Positions 26,427 through 35,830 of a stretch of DNA of 64,000 bases are shown piece by piece (position 1 is the first letter of the stretch; the number at the start of each line of letters is the position of its first letter). The stretch comes from Hippophae tibetana. Lineage: Eukaryota; Streptophyta; Magnoliopsida; Rosales; Elaeagnaceae. The translations under genes were made by a program, and so were the position numbers. The notes below the pieces were generated by a model. The model did not search any database. It was not told the origin of the DNA and worked only from the letters and a program-made list of their open reading frames with translations. The stretch is taken from the NCBI GenBank assembly GCA_037013495.1, contig CM072802.1:64880983-64944982 (forward strand). Direction: 5' to 3'.

Positions 26427-27723
26427 TTATTCCAAACACGTGTGAAAAAAATCGCCCAAGAATTCCATCGTTTGACACGAGTTTGCCCACGGGGTGTTAG
26501 ACATGCCTATCAATGCCCCACACAGTGGCACCCGAAACCGAGCATTCCTTGTCATCTTCGTATTTTTACCGTGCCAAACCTGATATTTTGTGAGAAATAA
26601 ATCATAGAGGATGAAAGGAATTGCGTCCAATAAGAACCGACAACTTTGGACGAATATTCTATTTTCATGATTTTCCGGGACTTCAAAAAATCACAAAAAA
26701 TACTTCCAGTGTCCATAAGATTATGAAACTCTCCATTATATGATCAAATATTATTCCAAACACGTGTGAAAAAAATCGCCCAAGAATTCCATCATTTGAC
26801 ACGATTTTGCCCACGGGGTGTTAGACATGCAAATCAATGCCCCCCAAAGTGGCACCCAAAACCGAGCATTCCTTGTCATCTTCGTATTTTTACCGTGCCA
26901 AACATGATATTTTGTGAGCAATAAATCATAGAGGATGAAAGGAATTGCGTCCAACAAGAACCGACAACTTTGGACGAATATTCTATTTTTCATGATTTTC
27001 CGAGACTTCAAAAAATTAGAAAAAATACTTCTTGTGTCCATAAGATTATGAAACTCTCCATTATTTGATCAAATATTATTCCAAACACGTGTGAAAAAAA
27101 TCGCCCAAGAATTCCATCGTTTGACACGAGTTTGCCCACGGGGTGTTAGACATGCCTGTCATTCCCCCCACAGTGGCACCCGAAACCGAGCATTCCTTGT
27201 CATCTTCGTATTTTTACCGTGCCAAACCTGATATTTTGTGAGCAATAAATCATAGAGGATGAAAGGAATTGCGTCCAATAAGAACCGACAACTTTGGACG
27301 AATATTGTATTTTTCATGATTGTCCGAGAGTTCAAAAAATTACAAAAAATACTTCCAGTGTCCATAAGATTATGAAACTCTCCTTTATGTGATCAAATAG
27401 TATTCCAAACACGTGTGAAAAAAATCGCCCAAGAATTCCATCGTTTGACACGAGTTTGCCCACGGGGTGTTAGACATGCCTGTCATTCCCCCCACAGTGG
27501 CACCCAAAACCGAGCATTCCTTGTCATCTTCGTATTTTTACCGTGCCAAACCTGATATTTTGTGAGCAATAAATCATAGAGGATGAAAGGAATTGCGTCC
27601 AATAAGAACCGACAACTTTGGACGAATATTGTATTTTTCATGATTGTCCGAGACTTCAAAAAATCAGAAAAAATACTTCTTGTGTCCATAAGATGATGAA
27701 ACTCTCCATTATGTGATCAAATA
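26427..27723 (+). repeat. Tetramer HOR a-d-e-f, unit 2
   Basis: Monomers start at 26427, 26751, 27076 and 27400. The d position is a hybrid. Its front has CCCACGGGG and AAACATGATATT as in b, plus CCCAAAACC as in f, while its back has the d marker AAAATTAGAAAA. The f monomer carries AGATGATGAAAC, the marker that persists through the later hexamer copies. Confidence 0.82.
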
Positions 27724-28048
27724 TTATTCCAAACACGTGTGAAAAAAATCGCCCAAGAATTCCATCGTTTGACACGAGTTTGCCCACGGGGTGTTAGACA
27801 TGCCTATCAATGCCCCAAACAGTGGCACCCGAAACCGAGCATTCCTTGTCATCTTCGTATTTTTACCGTGCCAAACCTGATATTTTGTGAGCAATAAATC
27901 ATAGAGGATGAAAGGAATTGCGTCCAACAAGAACCGACAACTTTGGACGAATATTCTATTTTTCATGATTTTCCGAGACTTCAAAAAATTAGAAAAAATA
28001 CTTCTTGTGTCCATAAGATTATGAAACTCTGCATTATTTGATCAAATA
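27724..28048 (+). repeat. Single extra monomer, a-front with d-back
   Basis: Front is a-like (CATCGTTTGACACGAG, CCTATCAATGCCCCAAACAG). Back is d- or h-like (CCAACAAG, AAAATTAGAAAA, then GCATTATTTGATC). It interrupts the run of a-d-e-f tetramers. Confidence 0.78.
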
Positions 28049-29345
28049 TTATTCCAAACACGTGTGAAAAAAATCGCCCAAGAATTCCATCGTTTGACAC
28101 GAGTTTGCCCACGGGGTGTTAGACATGCCTATCAATGCCCCACACAGTGGCACCCGAAACCGAGCATTCCTTGTCATCTTCGTATTTTTACCGTGCCAAA
28201 CCTGATATTTTGTGAGAAATAAATCATAGAGGATGAAAGGAATTGCGTCCAATAAGAACCGACAACTTTGGACGAATATTCTATTTTCAAGATTTTCCGA
28301 GACTTCAAAAAATCACAAAAAATACTTCTAGTGTCCATAAGATTATGAAACTCTCCATTATATGATCAAATATTATTCCAAACACGTGTGAAAAATATCG
28401 CCCAAGAATTCCATCATTTGACACGATTTTGCCCACGAGGTGTTAGACATGCAAATCAATGCCCCCCAAAGTGGCACCCGAAACCGAGCATTCCTTGTCA
28501 TCTTCGTATTTTTACCGTGCCAAACCTGATATTTTGTGAGCAATAAATCATAGAGGATGAAAGGAATTGCGTCCAACAAGAACCGACAACTTTGGACGAA
28601 TATTCTATTTTTCATGATTTTCCGAGACTTCAAAAAATTAGAAAAAATACTTCTTGTGTCCATAAGATTATGAAACTCTCCATTATTTGATCAAATATTA
28701 TTCCAAACACGTGTGAAAAAAATCGCCCAAGAATTCCATCGTTTGACACGAGTTTGCCCACGGGGTGTTAGACATGCCTGTAATTCCCCCCACAGTGGCA
28801 CCCGAAACCGAGCATTCCTTGTCATCTTCGTATTTTTACCGTGCCAAACCTGATATTTTGTGAGCAATAAATCATAGAGGATGAAAGGAATTGCGTCCAA
28901 TAAGAACCGACAACTTTGGACGAATATTGTATTTTTCATGATTGTCCGAGAGTTCAAAAAATCACAAAAAATACTTCCAGTGTCCATAAGATTATGAAAC
29001 TCTCCTTTATGTGATCAAATATTATTCCAAACACGTGTGAAAAAAATCGCCCAAGAATTCCATCGTTTGACACGAGTTTGCCCACGGGGTGTTAGACATG
29101 CCTGTCATTCCCCCCACAGTGGCACCCAAAACCGAGCATTCCTTGTCATCTTCGTATTTTTACCGTGCCAAACCTCATATTTTGTGAGCAATAAATCATA
29201 GAGGATGAAAGGAATTGCGTCCAATAAGAACCGACAACTTTGGACGAATTATGTATTTTTCATGATTGTCCGAGACTTCAAAAAATCAGAAAAAATACTT
29301 CTTGTGTCCATAAGATGATGAAACTCTCCATTATGTGATCAAATA
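28049..29345 (+). repeat. Tetramer HOR a-d-e-f, unit 3
   Basis: Monomers start at 28049, 28373, 28698 and 29022. The a monomer carries CTATTTTCAAGATTTTCC (near 28281), a T-to-A change that later marks the hybrid c monomers of the hexamer. The f monomer has AAACCTCATATT and AGATGATGAAAC. Confidence 0.85.
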
Positions 29346-29994
29346 TTATTCCAAACACGTGTGAAAAAAATCGCCCAAGAATTCCATCGTTTGACACGAG
29401 TTTGCCCACGGGGTGTTAGACATGCCTATCAATGCCCCACACAGTGGCACCCGAAACCGAGCATTCCTTGTCATCTTCGTATTTTTACCGTGCCAAACCT
29501 GATATTTTGTGAGAAATAAATCATAGAGGATGAAAGGAATTGCGTCCAATAAGAACCGACAACTTTGGACGAATATTCTATTTTCATGATTTTCCGAGAC
29601 TTCAAAAAATCACATAAAATACTTCCAGTGTCCATAAGATTATGAAACTCTCCATTATATGATCAAATATTATTCCAAACACGTGTGAAAAAAATCGCCC
29701 AAGAATTCCATCATTTGACACGATTTTGCCCACGGGGTGTTAGACATGCAAATCAATGCCCCCCAAAGTGGCACCCGAAACCGAGCATTCCTTGTCATCT
29801 TCATATTTTTACCGTGCCAAACATGATATTTTGTGAGCAATAAATCATAGAGGATGAAAGGAATTGCGTCCAACAAGAATCGACAACTTTGGACGAATAT
29901 TGTTTTTTTCATGATTGTCCGAGACTTCAAAAAATCAGAAAAAATACTTCCTGTGTCCATAAGATTATGAAACTCTGCATTATTTGATCAAATA
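29346..29994 (+). repeat. a-b dimer between a-d-e-f tetramers
   Basis: Two monomers, a at 29346 and b at 29670. This b has TTCATATTTTTACC, the marker shared by all b monomers of the hexamer and of the tetramers near 41-42 kb, but not by b monomers left of 25 kb. It therefore looks like a close relative of the parent of the later b copies. Confidence 0.8.
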
Positions 29995-31291
29995 TTATTC
30001 CAAACACGTGTGAAAAAAATCGCCCAAGAATTCCATCGTTTGACACGAGTTTGCCCACGGGGTGTTAGACATGCCTATCAATGCCCCACACAGTGGCACC
30101 CGAAACCGAGCATTCCTTGTCATCTTCGTATTTTTACCGTGCCAAACCTGATATTTTGTGAGAAATAAATCATAGAGGATGAAAGGAATTGCGTCCAATA
30201 AGAACCGACAACTTTGGACGAATATTCTATTTTCAAGTTTTTCCGAGACTTCAAAAAATCACAAAAAATACTTCCAGTGTCCATAAGATTATGAAACTCT
30301 CCATTATATGATCAAATATTATTCCAAACACGTGTGAAAAAAATCGCCCAAGAATTCCATCATTTGACACGATTTTGCCCACGAGGTGTTAGACATGCAA
30401 ATCAATGCCCCCCAAAGTGGCACCCGAAACCGAGCATTCCTTGTCATCTTCGTATTTTTACCGTGCCAAACCTGATATTTTGTGAGCAATAAATCATAGA
30501 GGATGAAAGGAATTGCGTCCAACAAGAACCGACAACTTTGGACAAATATTCTATTTTTCATGATTTTCCGAGACTTCAAAAAATTAGAAAAAATACTTCT
30601 TGTGTCCATAAGATTATGAAACTCTCCATTATTTGATCAAATATTATTCCAAACACGTGTGAAAAAAATCGCCCAAGAATTCCATCGTTTGACACGAGTT
30701 TGCCCACGGGGTGTTAGACATGCCTGTCATTCCCCCCACAGTGGCACCCGAAACCGAGCATTCCTTGTCATCTTCGTATTTTTACCGTGCCAAACCTGAT
30801 ATTTTGTGAGCAATAAATCATAGAGGATGAAAGGAATTGCGTCCAATAAGAACCGACAACTTTGGACGAATATTGTATTTTTCATGATTGTCCGAGAGTT
30901 CAAAAAATCACAAAAAATACTTCCAGTGTCCATAAGATTATGAAACTCTCCTTTATGTGATCAAATATTATTCCAAACACGTGTGAAAAAAATCGCCCAA
31001 GAATTCCATCGTTTGACACGAGTTTGCCCACGGGGTGTTAGACATGCCTGTCATTCCCCCCACAGTGGCACCCAAAACCGAGCATTCCTTGTCATCTTCG
31101 TATTTTTACCGTGCCAAACCTGATATTTTGTGAGCAATAAATCATAGAGGATGAAAGGAATTGCGTCCAATAAGAACCGACAACTTTGGACGAATATTGT
31201 ATTTTTCATGATTGTCCGAGACTTCAAAAAATCAGAAAAAATACTTCTTGTGTCCATAAGATGATGAAACTCTCCATTATGTGATCAAATA
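29995..31291 (+). repeat. Tetramer HOR a-d-e-f, unit 4
   Basis: Monomers start at 29995, 30319, 30644 and 30968. The a monomer again has TTTTCAAG (here TTTTCAAGTTTTTCC), and f has AGATGATGAAAC. The e monomer still has the common GAGCATTCC, unlike the GAGCAATCC of hexamer e monomers. Confidence 0.85.
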
Positions 31292-31939
31292 TTATTCCAA
31301 ACACGTGTGAAAAAAATCGCCCAAGAATTCCATCGTTTGACACGAGTTTGCCTACGGGGTGTTAGACATGCCTATCAATGCCCCACACAGTGGCACCCGA
31401 AACCGAGCATTCCTTGTCATCTTCGTATTTTTACCGTGCCAAACCTGATATTTTGTGAGAAATAAATCATAGAGGATGAAAGGAATTGCGTCCAATAAGA
31501 ACCGACAACTTTGGACGAATATTCTATTTTCATGATTTTCCAAGACTTCAAAAAATCACAAAAAATACTTCCAGTGTCCATAAGATTATGAAACTCTCCT
31601 TTATGTGATCAAATATTATTCCAAACACGTGTGAAAAAAATCGCCCAAGAATTCCATCGTTTGACACGAGTTTGCCCACGGGGTGTTAGACATGCCTGTC
31701 ATTCCCCCCACAGTGGCACCCAAAACCGAGCATTCCTTGTCATCTTCGTATTTTTACCGTGCCAAACCTGATATTTTGTGAGCAATAAATCATAGAGGAT
31801 GAAAGGAATTGCGTCCAATAAGAACCGACAACTTTGGACGAATATTGTATTTTTCATGATTGTCCGAGACTTCAAAAAATCAGAAAAAATACTTCTTGTG
31901 TCCATAAGATGATGAAACTCTCCATTATGTGATCAAATA
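31292..31939 (+). repeat. a'-f dimer preceding the hexamer array
   Basis: The a' monomer at 31292 has TTTTCCAAGACTTC in place of TTTTCCGAGACTTC and ends in CTCCTTTATGTG like e. The f monomer starts at 31616. The same a' form recurs at 41344 (on a c-like front) and 43289, so it belongs to the f-a-b-c family and was moved around with it. Confidence 0.8.
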
Positions 31940-31949
31940 TTATTCCAAA

Positions 31950-31957
31950 CACGTGTT
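31950..31957. other. Site of the per-monomer ACACGTGT palindrome (representative)
   Basis: At bases 10-17 of nearly every monomer lies ACACGTGT, an eight-base perfect palindrome with the CACGTG core known as an E-box or G-box for bHLH and bZIP factors. In this monomer it reads ACACGTGTT. It is lost at 4698 and 6969 (ACAAGTCTG), deleted at the 858 junction, and altered to ATGTG in some monomers (for example near 8924, 49786 and 52705). The sequence shows a regular palindrome; any protein binding is inference. Confidence 0.7.
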
Positions 31958-31972
31958 AAAAAAATCGCCCAA

Positions 31973-31978
31973 GAATTC
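31973..31978. other. Per-monomer EcoRI palindrome GAATTC (representative)
   Basis: GAATTC in CAAGAATTCC occurs once in almost every monomer at bases 34-39, with losses such as CAAATAATCC near 251, 1482 and 2132, AAAAATTCC near 47863 and AGAAATTCC near 48510. A regular site of this kind would give a 324/325-base ladder with multimers. Confidence 0.85.
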
Positions 31979-32197
31979 CATCGTTTGACACGAGTTTGCC
32001 CACGGGGTGTTAGACATGCCTATCAATGCCCCACACAGTGGCACCCGAAACCGAGCATTCCTTGTCATCTTCGTATTTTTACCGTGCCAAACCTGATATT
32101 TTGTGAGAAATAAATCATAGAGGATGAAAGGAATTGCGTCCAATAAGAACCGACAACTTTGGACGAATATTCTATTTTCATGATTTTCCGAGACTTC

Positions 32198-32213
32198 AAA
32201 AAATCACAAAAAA
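32198..32213. other. Pair of A6 tracts one helical turn apart (representative)
   Basis: Two A6 tracts start ten bases apart here, and the pair recurs in nearly every monomer in CAAAAAATCACAAAAAAT or the TCAG form. Upstream, T-tracts of four or five bases also lie about ten bases apart around CATGA. A-tracts in helical phase are known to curve DNA. The degree of curvature in this monomer is inferred, not measured. Confidence 0.65.
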
Positions 32214-32263
32214 TACTTCCAGTGTCCATAAGATTATGAAACTCTCCATTATATGATCAAATA

Positions 32264-32588
32264 TTATTCCAAACACGTGTGAAAAAAATCGCCCAAGAAT
32301 TCCATCATTTGACACGATTTTGCCCACGGGGTGTTAGACATGCAAATCAATGCCCCCCAAAGTGGCACCCGAAACCGAGCATTCCTTGTCATCTTCATAT
32401 TTTTACCGTGCCAAACATGATATTTTGTGAGCAATAAATCATAGAGGATGAAAGCAATTGCGTCCAACAAGAATCGACAACTTTGGACGAATATTGTTTT
32501 TTTCATGATTGTCCGAGACTTCAAAAAATCAGAAAAAATACTTCCTGTGTCCATAAGATTATGAAACTCTCCATTATATGATCAAATA
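32264..32588 (+). repeat. Reference b-type monomer (325 b)
   Basis: Front: CATCATTTGACACGATTTTG and CAAATCAATGCCCCCCAAAG. Middle: AAACATGATATT and CCAACAAGAATCGAC. Back: a T7 run in GAATATTGTTTTTTTCATG and CTTCCTGTG. It always follows an a monomer in the ordered blocks. Confidence 0.85.
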
Positions 32589-32912
32589 TTATTCCAAACA
32601 CGTGTGAAAAAAATCGCCCAAGAATTCCATCGTTTGACACGATTTTGCCCACGGGGTGTTAGACATGCCTATCAATGCCCCACACAGTGGCACCCGAAAC
32701 CGAGCATTCCTTGTTATCTTCGTATTTTTACCGTGCCAAACCTGATATTTTGTGAGCAATAAATCATAGAGGATGAAAGGAATTGCGTCCAATAAGAACC
32801 GACAACTTTGGACGAATATTCTATTTTCAAGATTTTCCGAGACTTCAAAAAATCACAAAAAATACTTCCAGTGTCCATAAGATTATGAAACTCTCCATTA
32901 TATGATCAAATA
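32589..32912 (+). repeat. Hybrid c-type monomer, c front and a back
   Basis: The front matches c monomers of the f-a-b-c tetramer (CATCGTTTGACACGATTTTG, CCTATCAATGCCCC, GTGAGCAATAAATC). The back (GAATATTCTATTTTCAAGATTTTCC, then ATTATATGATC) matches the a monomers that precede d in the a-d-e-f tetramers at 28049 and 29995. Tetramer c monomers at 11832, 13129 and 42641 instead have GAATTTGTATTTTT and CTCCTTTATGTG. The switch lies between about 32755 and 32819. Confidence 0.85.
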
Positions 32913-33237
32913 TTATTCCAAACACGTGTGAAAAAAATCGCCCAAGAATTCCATCATTTGACACGATTTTGCCCACGAGGTGTTAGACATGCAAATCAAT
33001 GCCCCCCAAAGTGGCACCCGAAACCGAGCATTCCTTGTCATCTTCGTATTTTTACCGTGCCAAACCTGATATTTTGTGAGCAATAAATCATAGAGGATGA
33101 AAGGAATTGCGTCCAACAAGAACCGACAACTTTGGACGAATATTCTATTTTTCATGATTTTCCGAGACTTCAAAAAATTAGAAAAAATACTTCTTGTGTC
33201 CATAAGATTATGAAACTCTCCATTATTTGATCAAATA
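32913..33237 (+). repeat. Reference d-type monomer (325 b)
   Basis: Front: CATCATTTGACACGATTTTG, CCCACGAGGTG and CAAATCAATGCCCCCCAAAG. Back: GAATATTCTATTTTTCATG with five T, AAAATTAGAAAA, CTTCTTGTG and ATTATTTGATC. Confidence 0.85.
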
Positions 33238-33561
33238 TTATTCCAAACACGTGTGAAAAAAATCGCCCAAGAATTCCATCGTTTGACACGAGTTTGCCCA
33301 CGGGGTGTTAGACATGCCTGTCATTCCCCCCACAGTGGCACCCGAAACCGAGCAATCCTTGTCATCTTCGTATTTTTACTGTGCCAAACCTGATATTTTG
33401 TGAGCAATAAATCATAGAGGATGAAAGGAATTGCGTCCAATAAGAACCGACAACTTTGGACGAATATTGTATTTTTCATGATTGTCCGAGAGTTCAAAAA
33501 ATCACAAAAAATACTTCCAGTGTCCATAAGATTATGAAACTCTCCTTTATGTGATCAAATA
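33238..33561 (+). repeat. Reference e-type monomer (324 b)
   Basis: Front: CCTGTCATTCCCCCCACAG with CACCCGAAACC. Hexamer copies also have GAGCAATCCTTG. Back: GAATATTGTATTTTTC, GTCCGAGAGTTC, CTTCCAGTG and CTCCTTTATGTG. The CCACAGTGG in its front is a nine-base dyad (CCAC, A, GTGG) that a, b and d types lack. Confidence 0.85.
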
Positions 33562-33885
33562 TTATTCCAAACACGTGTGAAAAAAATCGCCCAAGAATTC
33601 CATCGTTTGACACGAGTTTGCCCACGGGGTGTTAGACATGCCTGTCATTCCCCCCACAGTGGCACCCAAAACCGAGCATTCCTTGTCATCTTCGTATTTT
33701 TACCGTGCCAAACCTCATATTTTGTGAGCAATAAATCATAGAGGATGAAAGGAATTGCGTCCAATAAGAACCGACAACTTTGGACGAATATTGTATTTTT
33801 CATGATTGTCCGAGACTTCAAAAAATCAGAAAAAATACTTCTTGTGTCCATAAGATGATGAAACTCTCCATTATGTGATCAAATA
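33562..33885 (+). repeat. Reference f-type monomer (324 b)
   Basis: Front: CCTGTCATTCCCCCCACAG followed by CACCCAAAACC, a CpG-to-CpA change shared by nearly all f monomers from 10.9 kb to 44.3 kb. Back: GTCCGAGACTTC, AAAATCAGAAAA and CTTCTTGTG. From about 27 kb to 41 kb it also carries AGATGATGAAAC. Confidence 0.85.
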
Positions 33886-35830
33886 TTATTCCAAACACGT
33901 GTTAAAAAAATCGCCCAAGAATTCCATCGTTTGACACGAGTTTGCCCACGGGGTGTTAGACATGCCTATCAATGCCCCACACAGTGGCACCCGAAACCGA
34001 GCATTCCTTGTCATCTTCGTATTTTTACCGTGCCAAACCTGATATTTTGTGAGAAATAAATCATAGAGGATGAAAGGAATTGCGTCCAATAAGAACCGAC
34101 AACTTTGGACGAATATTCTATTTTCATGATTTTCCGAGACTTCAAAAAATCACAAAAAATACTTCCAGTGTCCATAAGATTATGAAACTCTCCATTATAT
34201 GATCAAATATTATTCCAAACACGTGTGAAAAAAATCGCCCAAGAATTCCATCATTTGACACGATTTTGCTCCCGGGGTGTTAGACATGCAAATCAATGCC
34301 CCCCAAAGTGGCACCCGAAACCGAGCATTCCTTGTCATCTTCATATTTTTACCGTGCCAAACATGATATTTTGTGAGCAATAAATCATAGAGGATGAAAG
34401 CAATTGCGTCCAACAAGAATCGACAACTTTGGACGAATATTGTTTTTTTCATGATTGTCCGAGACTTCAAAAAATCAGAAAAAATACTTCCTGTGTCCAT
34501 AAGATTATGAAACTCTCCATTATATGATCAAATATTATTCCAAACACGTGTGAAAAAAATCGCCCAAGAATTCCATCGTTTGACACGATTTTGCCCACGG
34601 GGTGTTAGACATGCCTATCAATGCCCCACACAGTGGCACCCGAAACCGAGCATTCCTTGTTATCTTCGTATTTTTACCGTGCCAAACCTGATATTTTGTG
34701 AGCAATAAATCATAGAGGATGAAAGGAATTGCGTCCAATAAGAACCGACAACTTTGGACGAATATTCTATTTTCAAGATTTTCCGAGACTTCAAAAAATC
34801 ACAAAAAATACTTCCAGTGTCCATAAGATTATGAAACTCTCCATTATATGATCAAATATTATTCCAAACACGTGTGAAAAAAATCGCCCAAGAATTCCAT
34901 CATTTGACACGATTTTGCCCACGAGGTGTTAGACATGCAAATCAATGCCCCCCAAAGTGGCACCCGAAACCGAGCATTCCTTGTCATCTTCGTATTTTTA
35001 CCGTGCCAAACCTGATATTTTGTGAGCAATAAATCATAGAGGATGAAAGGAATTGCGTCCAACAAGAACCGACAACTTTGGACGAATATTCTATTTTTCA
35101 TGATTTTCCGAGACTTCAAAAAATTAGAAAAATACTTCTTGTGTCCATAAGATTATGAAACTCTCCATTATTTGATCAAATATTATTCCAAACACGTGTG
35201 AAAAAAATCGCCCAAGAATTCCATCGTTTGACACGAGTTTGCCCACGGGGTGTTAGACATGCCTGTCATTCCCCCCACAGTGGCACCCGAAACCGAGCAA
35301 TCCTTGTCATCTTCGTATTTTTACCGTGCCAAACCTGATATTTTGTGAGCAATAAATCATAGAGGATGAAAGGAATTGCGTCCAATAAGAACCGACAACT
35401 TTGGACGAATATTGTATTTTTCATGATTGTCCGAGAGTTCAAAAAATCACAAAAAATACTTCCAGTGTCCATAAGATTATGAAACTCTCCTTTATGTGAT
35501 CAAATATTATTCCAAACACGTGTGAAAAAAATCGCCCAAGAATTCCATCGTTTGACACGAGTTTGCCCACGGGGTGTTAGACATGCCTGTCATTCCCCCC
35601 ACAGTGGCACCCAAAACCGAGCATTCCTTGTCATCTTCGTATTTTTACCGTGCCAAACCTGATATTTTGTGAGCAATAAATCATAGAGGATGAAAGGAAT
35701 TGCGTCCAATAAGAACCGACAACTTTGGACGAATATTGTATTTTTCATGATTGTCCGAGACTTCAAAAAATCAGAAAAAATACTTCTTGTGTCCATAAGA
35801 TGATGAAACTCTCCATTATGTGATCAAATA
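33886..35830 (+). repeat. Hexamer HOR a-b-c-d-e-f, copy 2 (1945 b)
   Basis: Same six markers in the same order. It shares CACGTGTTAAAA in the a monomer with copy 1 but not with copies 3 and 4. One A is missing after TTAGAAAAA in d near 35131, which makes this copy one base shorter. Confidence 0.92.

Larger units (their letters stand above)
31940..32263 (+). repeat. Reference a-type monomer (324 b)
   Basis: Front: CATCGTTTGACACGAG and CCTATCAATGCCCCACACAG. Middle: GTGAGAAATAAATC and CCAATAAG. Back: GAATATTCTATTTTCATG with four T, CAAAAAATCACAAAAAAT and ATTATATGATC. It is the most frequent type from about 11 kb onward and is found as the neighbour of b, d and f. Confidence 0.85.
31940..33885 (+). 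repeat. Hexamer HOR a-b-c-d-e-f, copy 1 (1946 b)
   Basis: Monomers start at 31940 (a), 32264 (b), 32589 (c), 32913 (d), 33238 (e) and 33562 (f), with lengths 324, 325, 324, 325, 324 and 324. Position-specific markers are GTGAGAAATAAATC in a, TTCATATTTTT and AAAGCAATTGCG in b, TTGTTATCTTC and TTTTCAAGATTTTCC in c, CCCACGAGGTG and AAAATTAGAAAA in d, GAGCAATCCTTG in e, and GGCACCCAAAACC and AGATGATGAAAC in f. All recur in copies 2 to 4. The a monomer here has CACGTGTTAAAA. Confidence 0.92.

Noticed and set aside
31940-32263. CENP-B box (TTCG, four bases, A, two bases, CGGG).
   Set aside because: The minus strand has TTCGTCCAAAG with the A in place but TTGT where CGGG is needed. The other TTCG sites in the monomer also fail.
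31940-32263. AATAAA in every monomer as a polyadenylation signal for a satellite transcript.
   Set aside because: AATAAA is short and expected by chance in 61% AT sequence. No promoter, splice site or transcript boundary can be placed around it.
31940-32263. Internal half-unit repeat (two related halves of about 162 bases).
   Set aside because: Comparing the two halves by eye gives only short A/T-rich matches (GAAAAAAT, CAAATATT). There is no ordered similarity that would support a dimeric origin.
31940-33885. Transposon or LTR-element origin of the 1.3 or 1.9 kb periods.
   Set aside because: The longer periods are made wholly of 324/325-base satellite monomers. There are no terminal repeats, target-site duplications, primer-binding site or coding domain.
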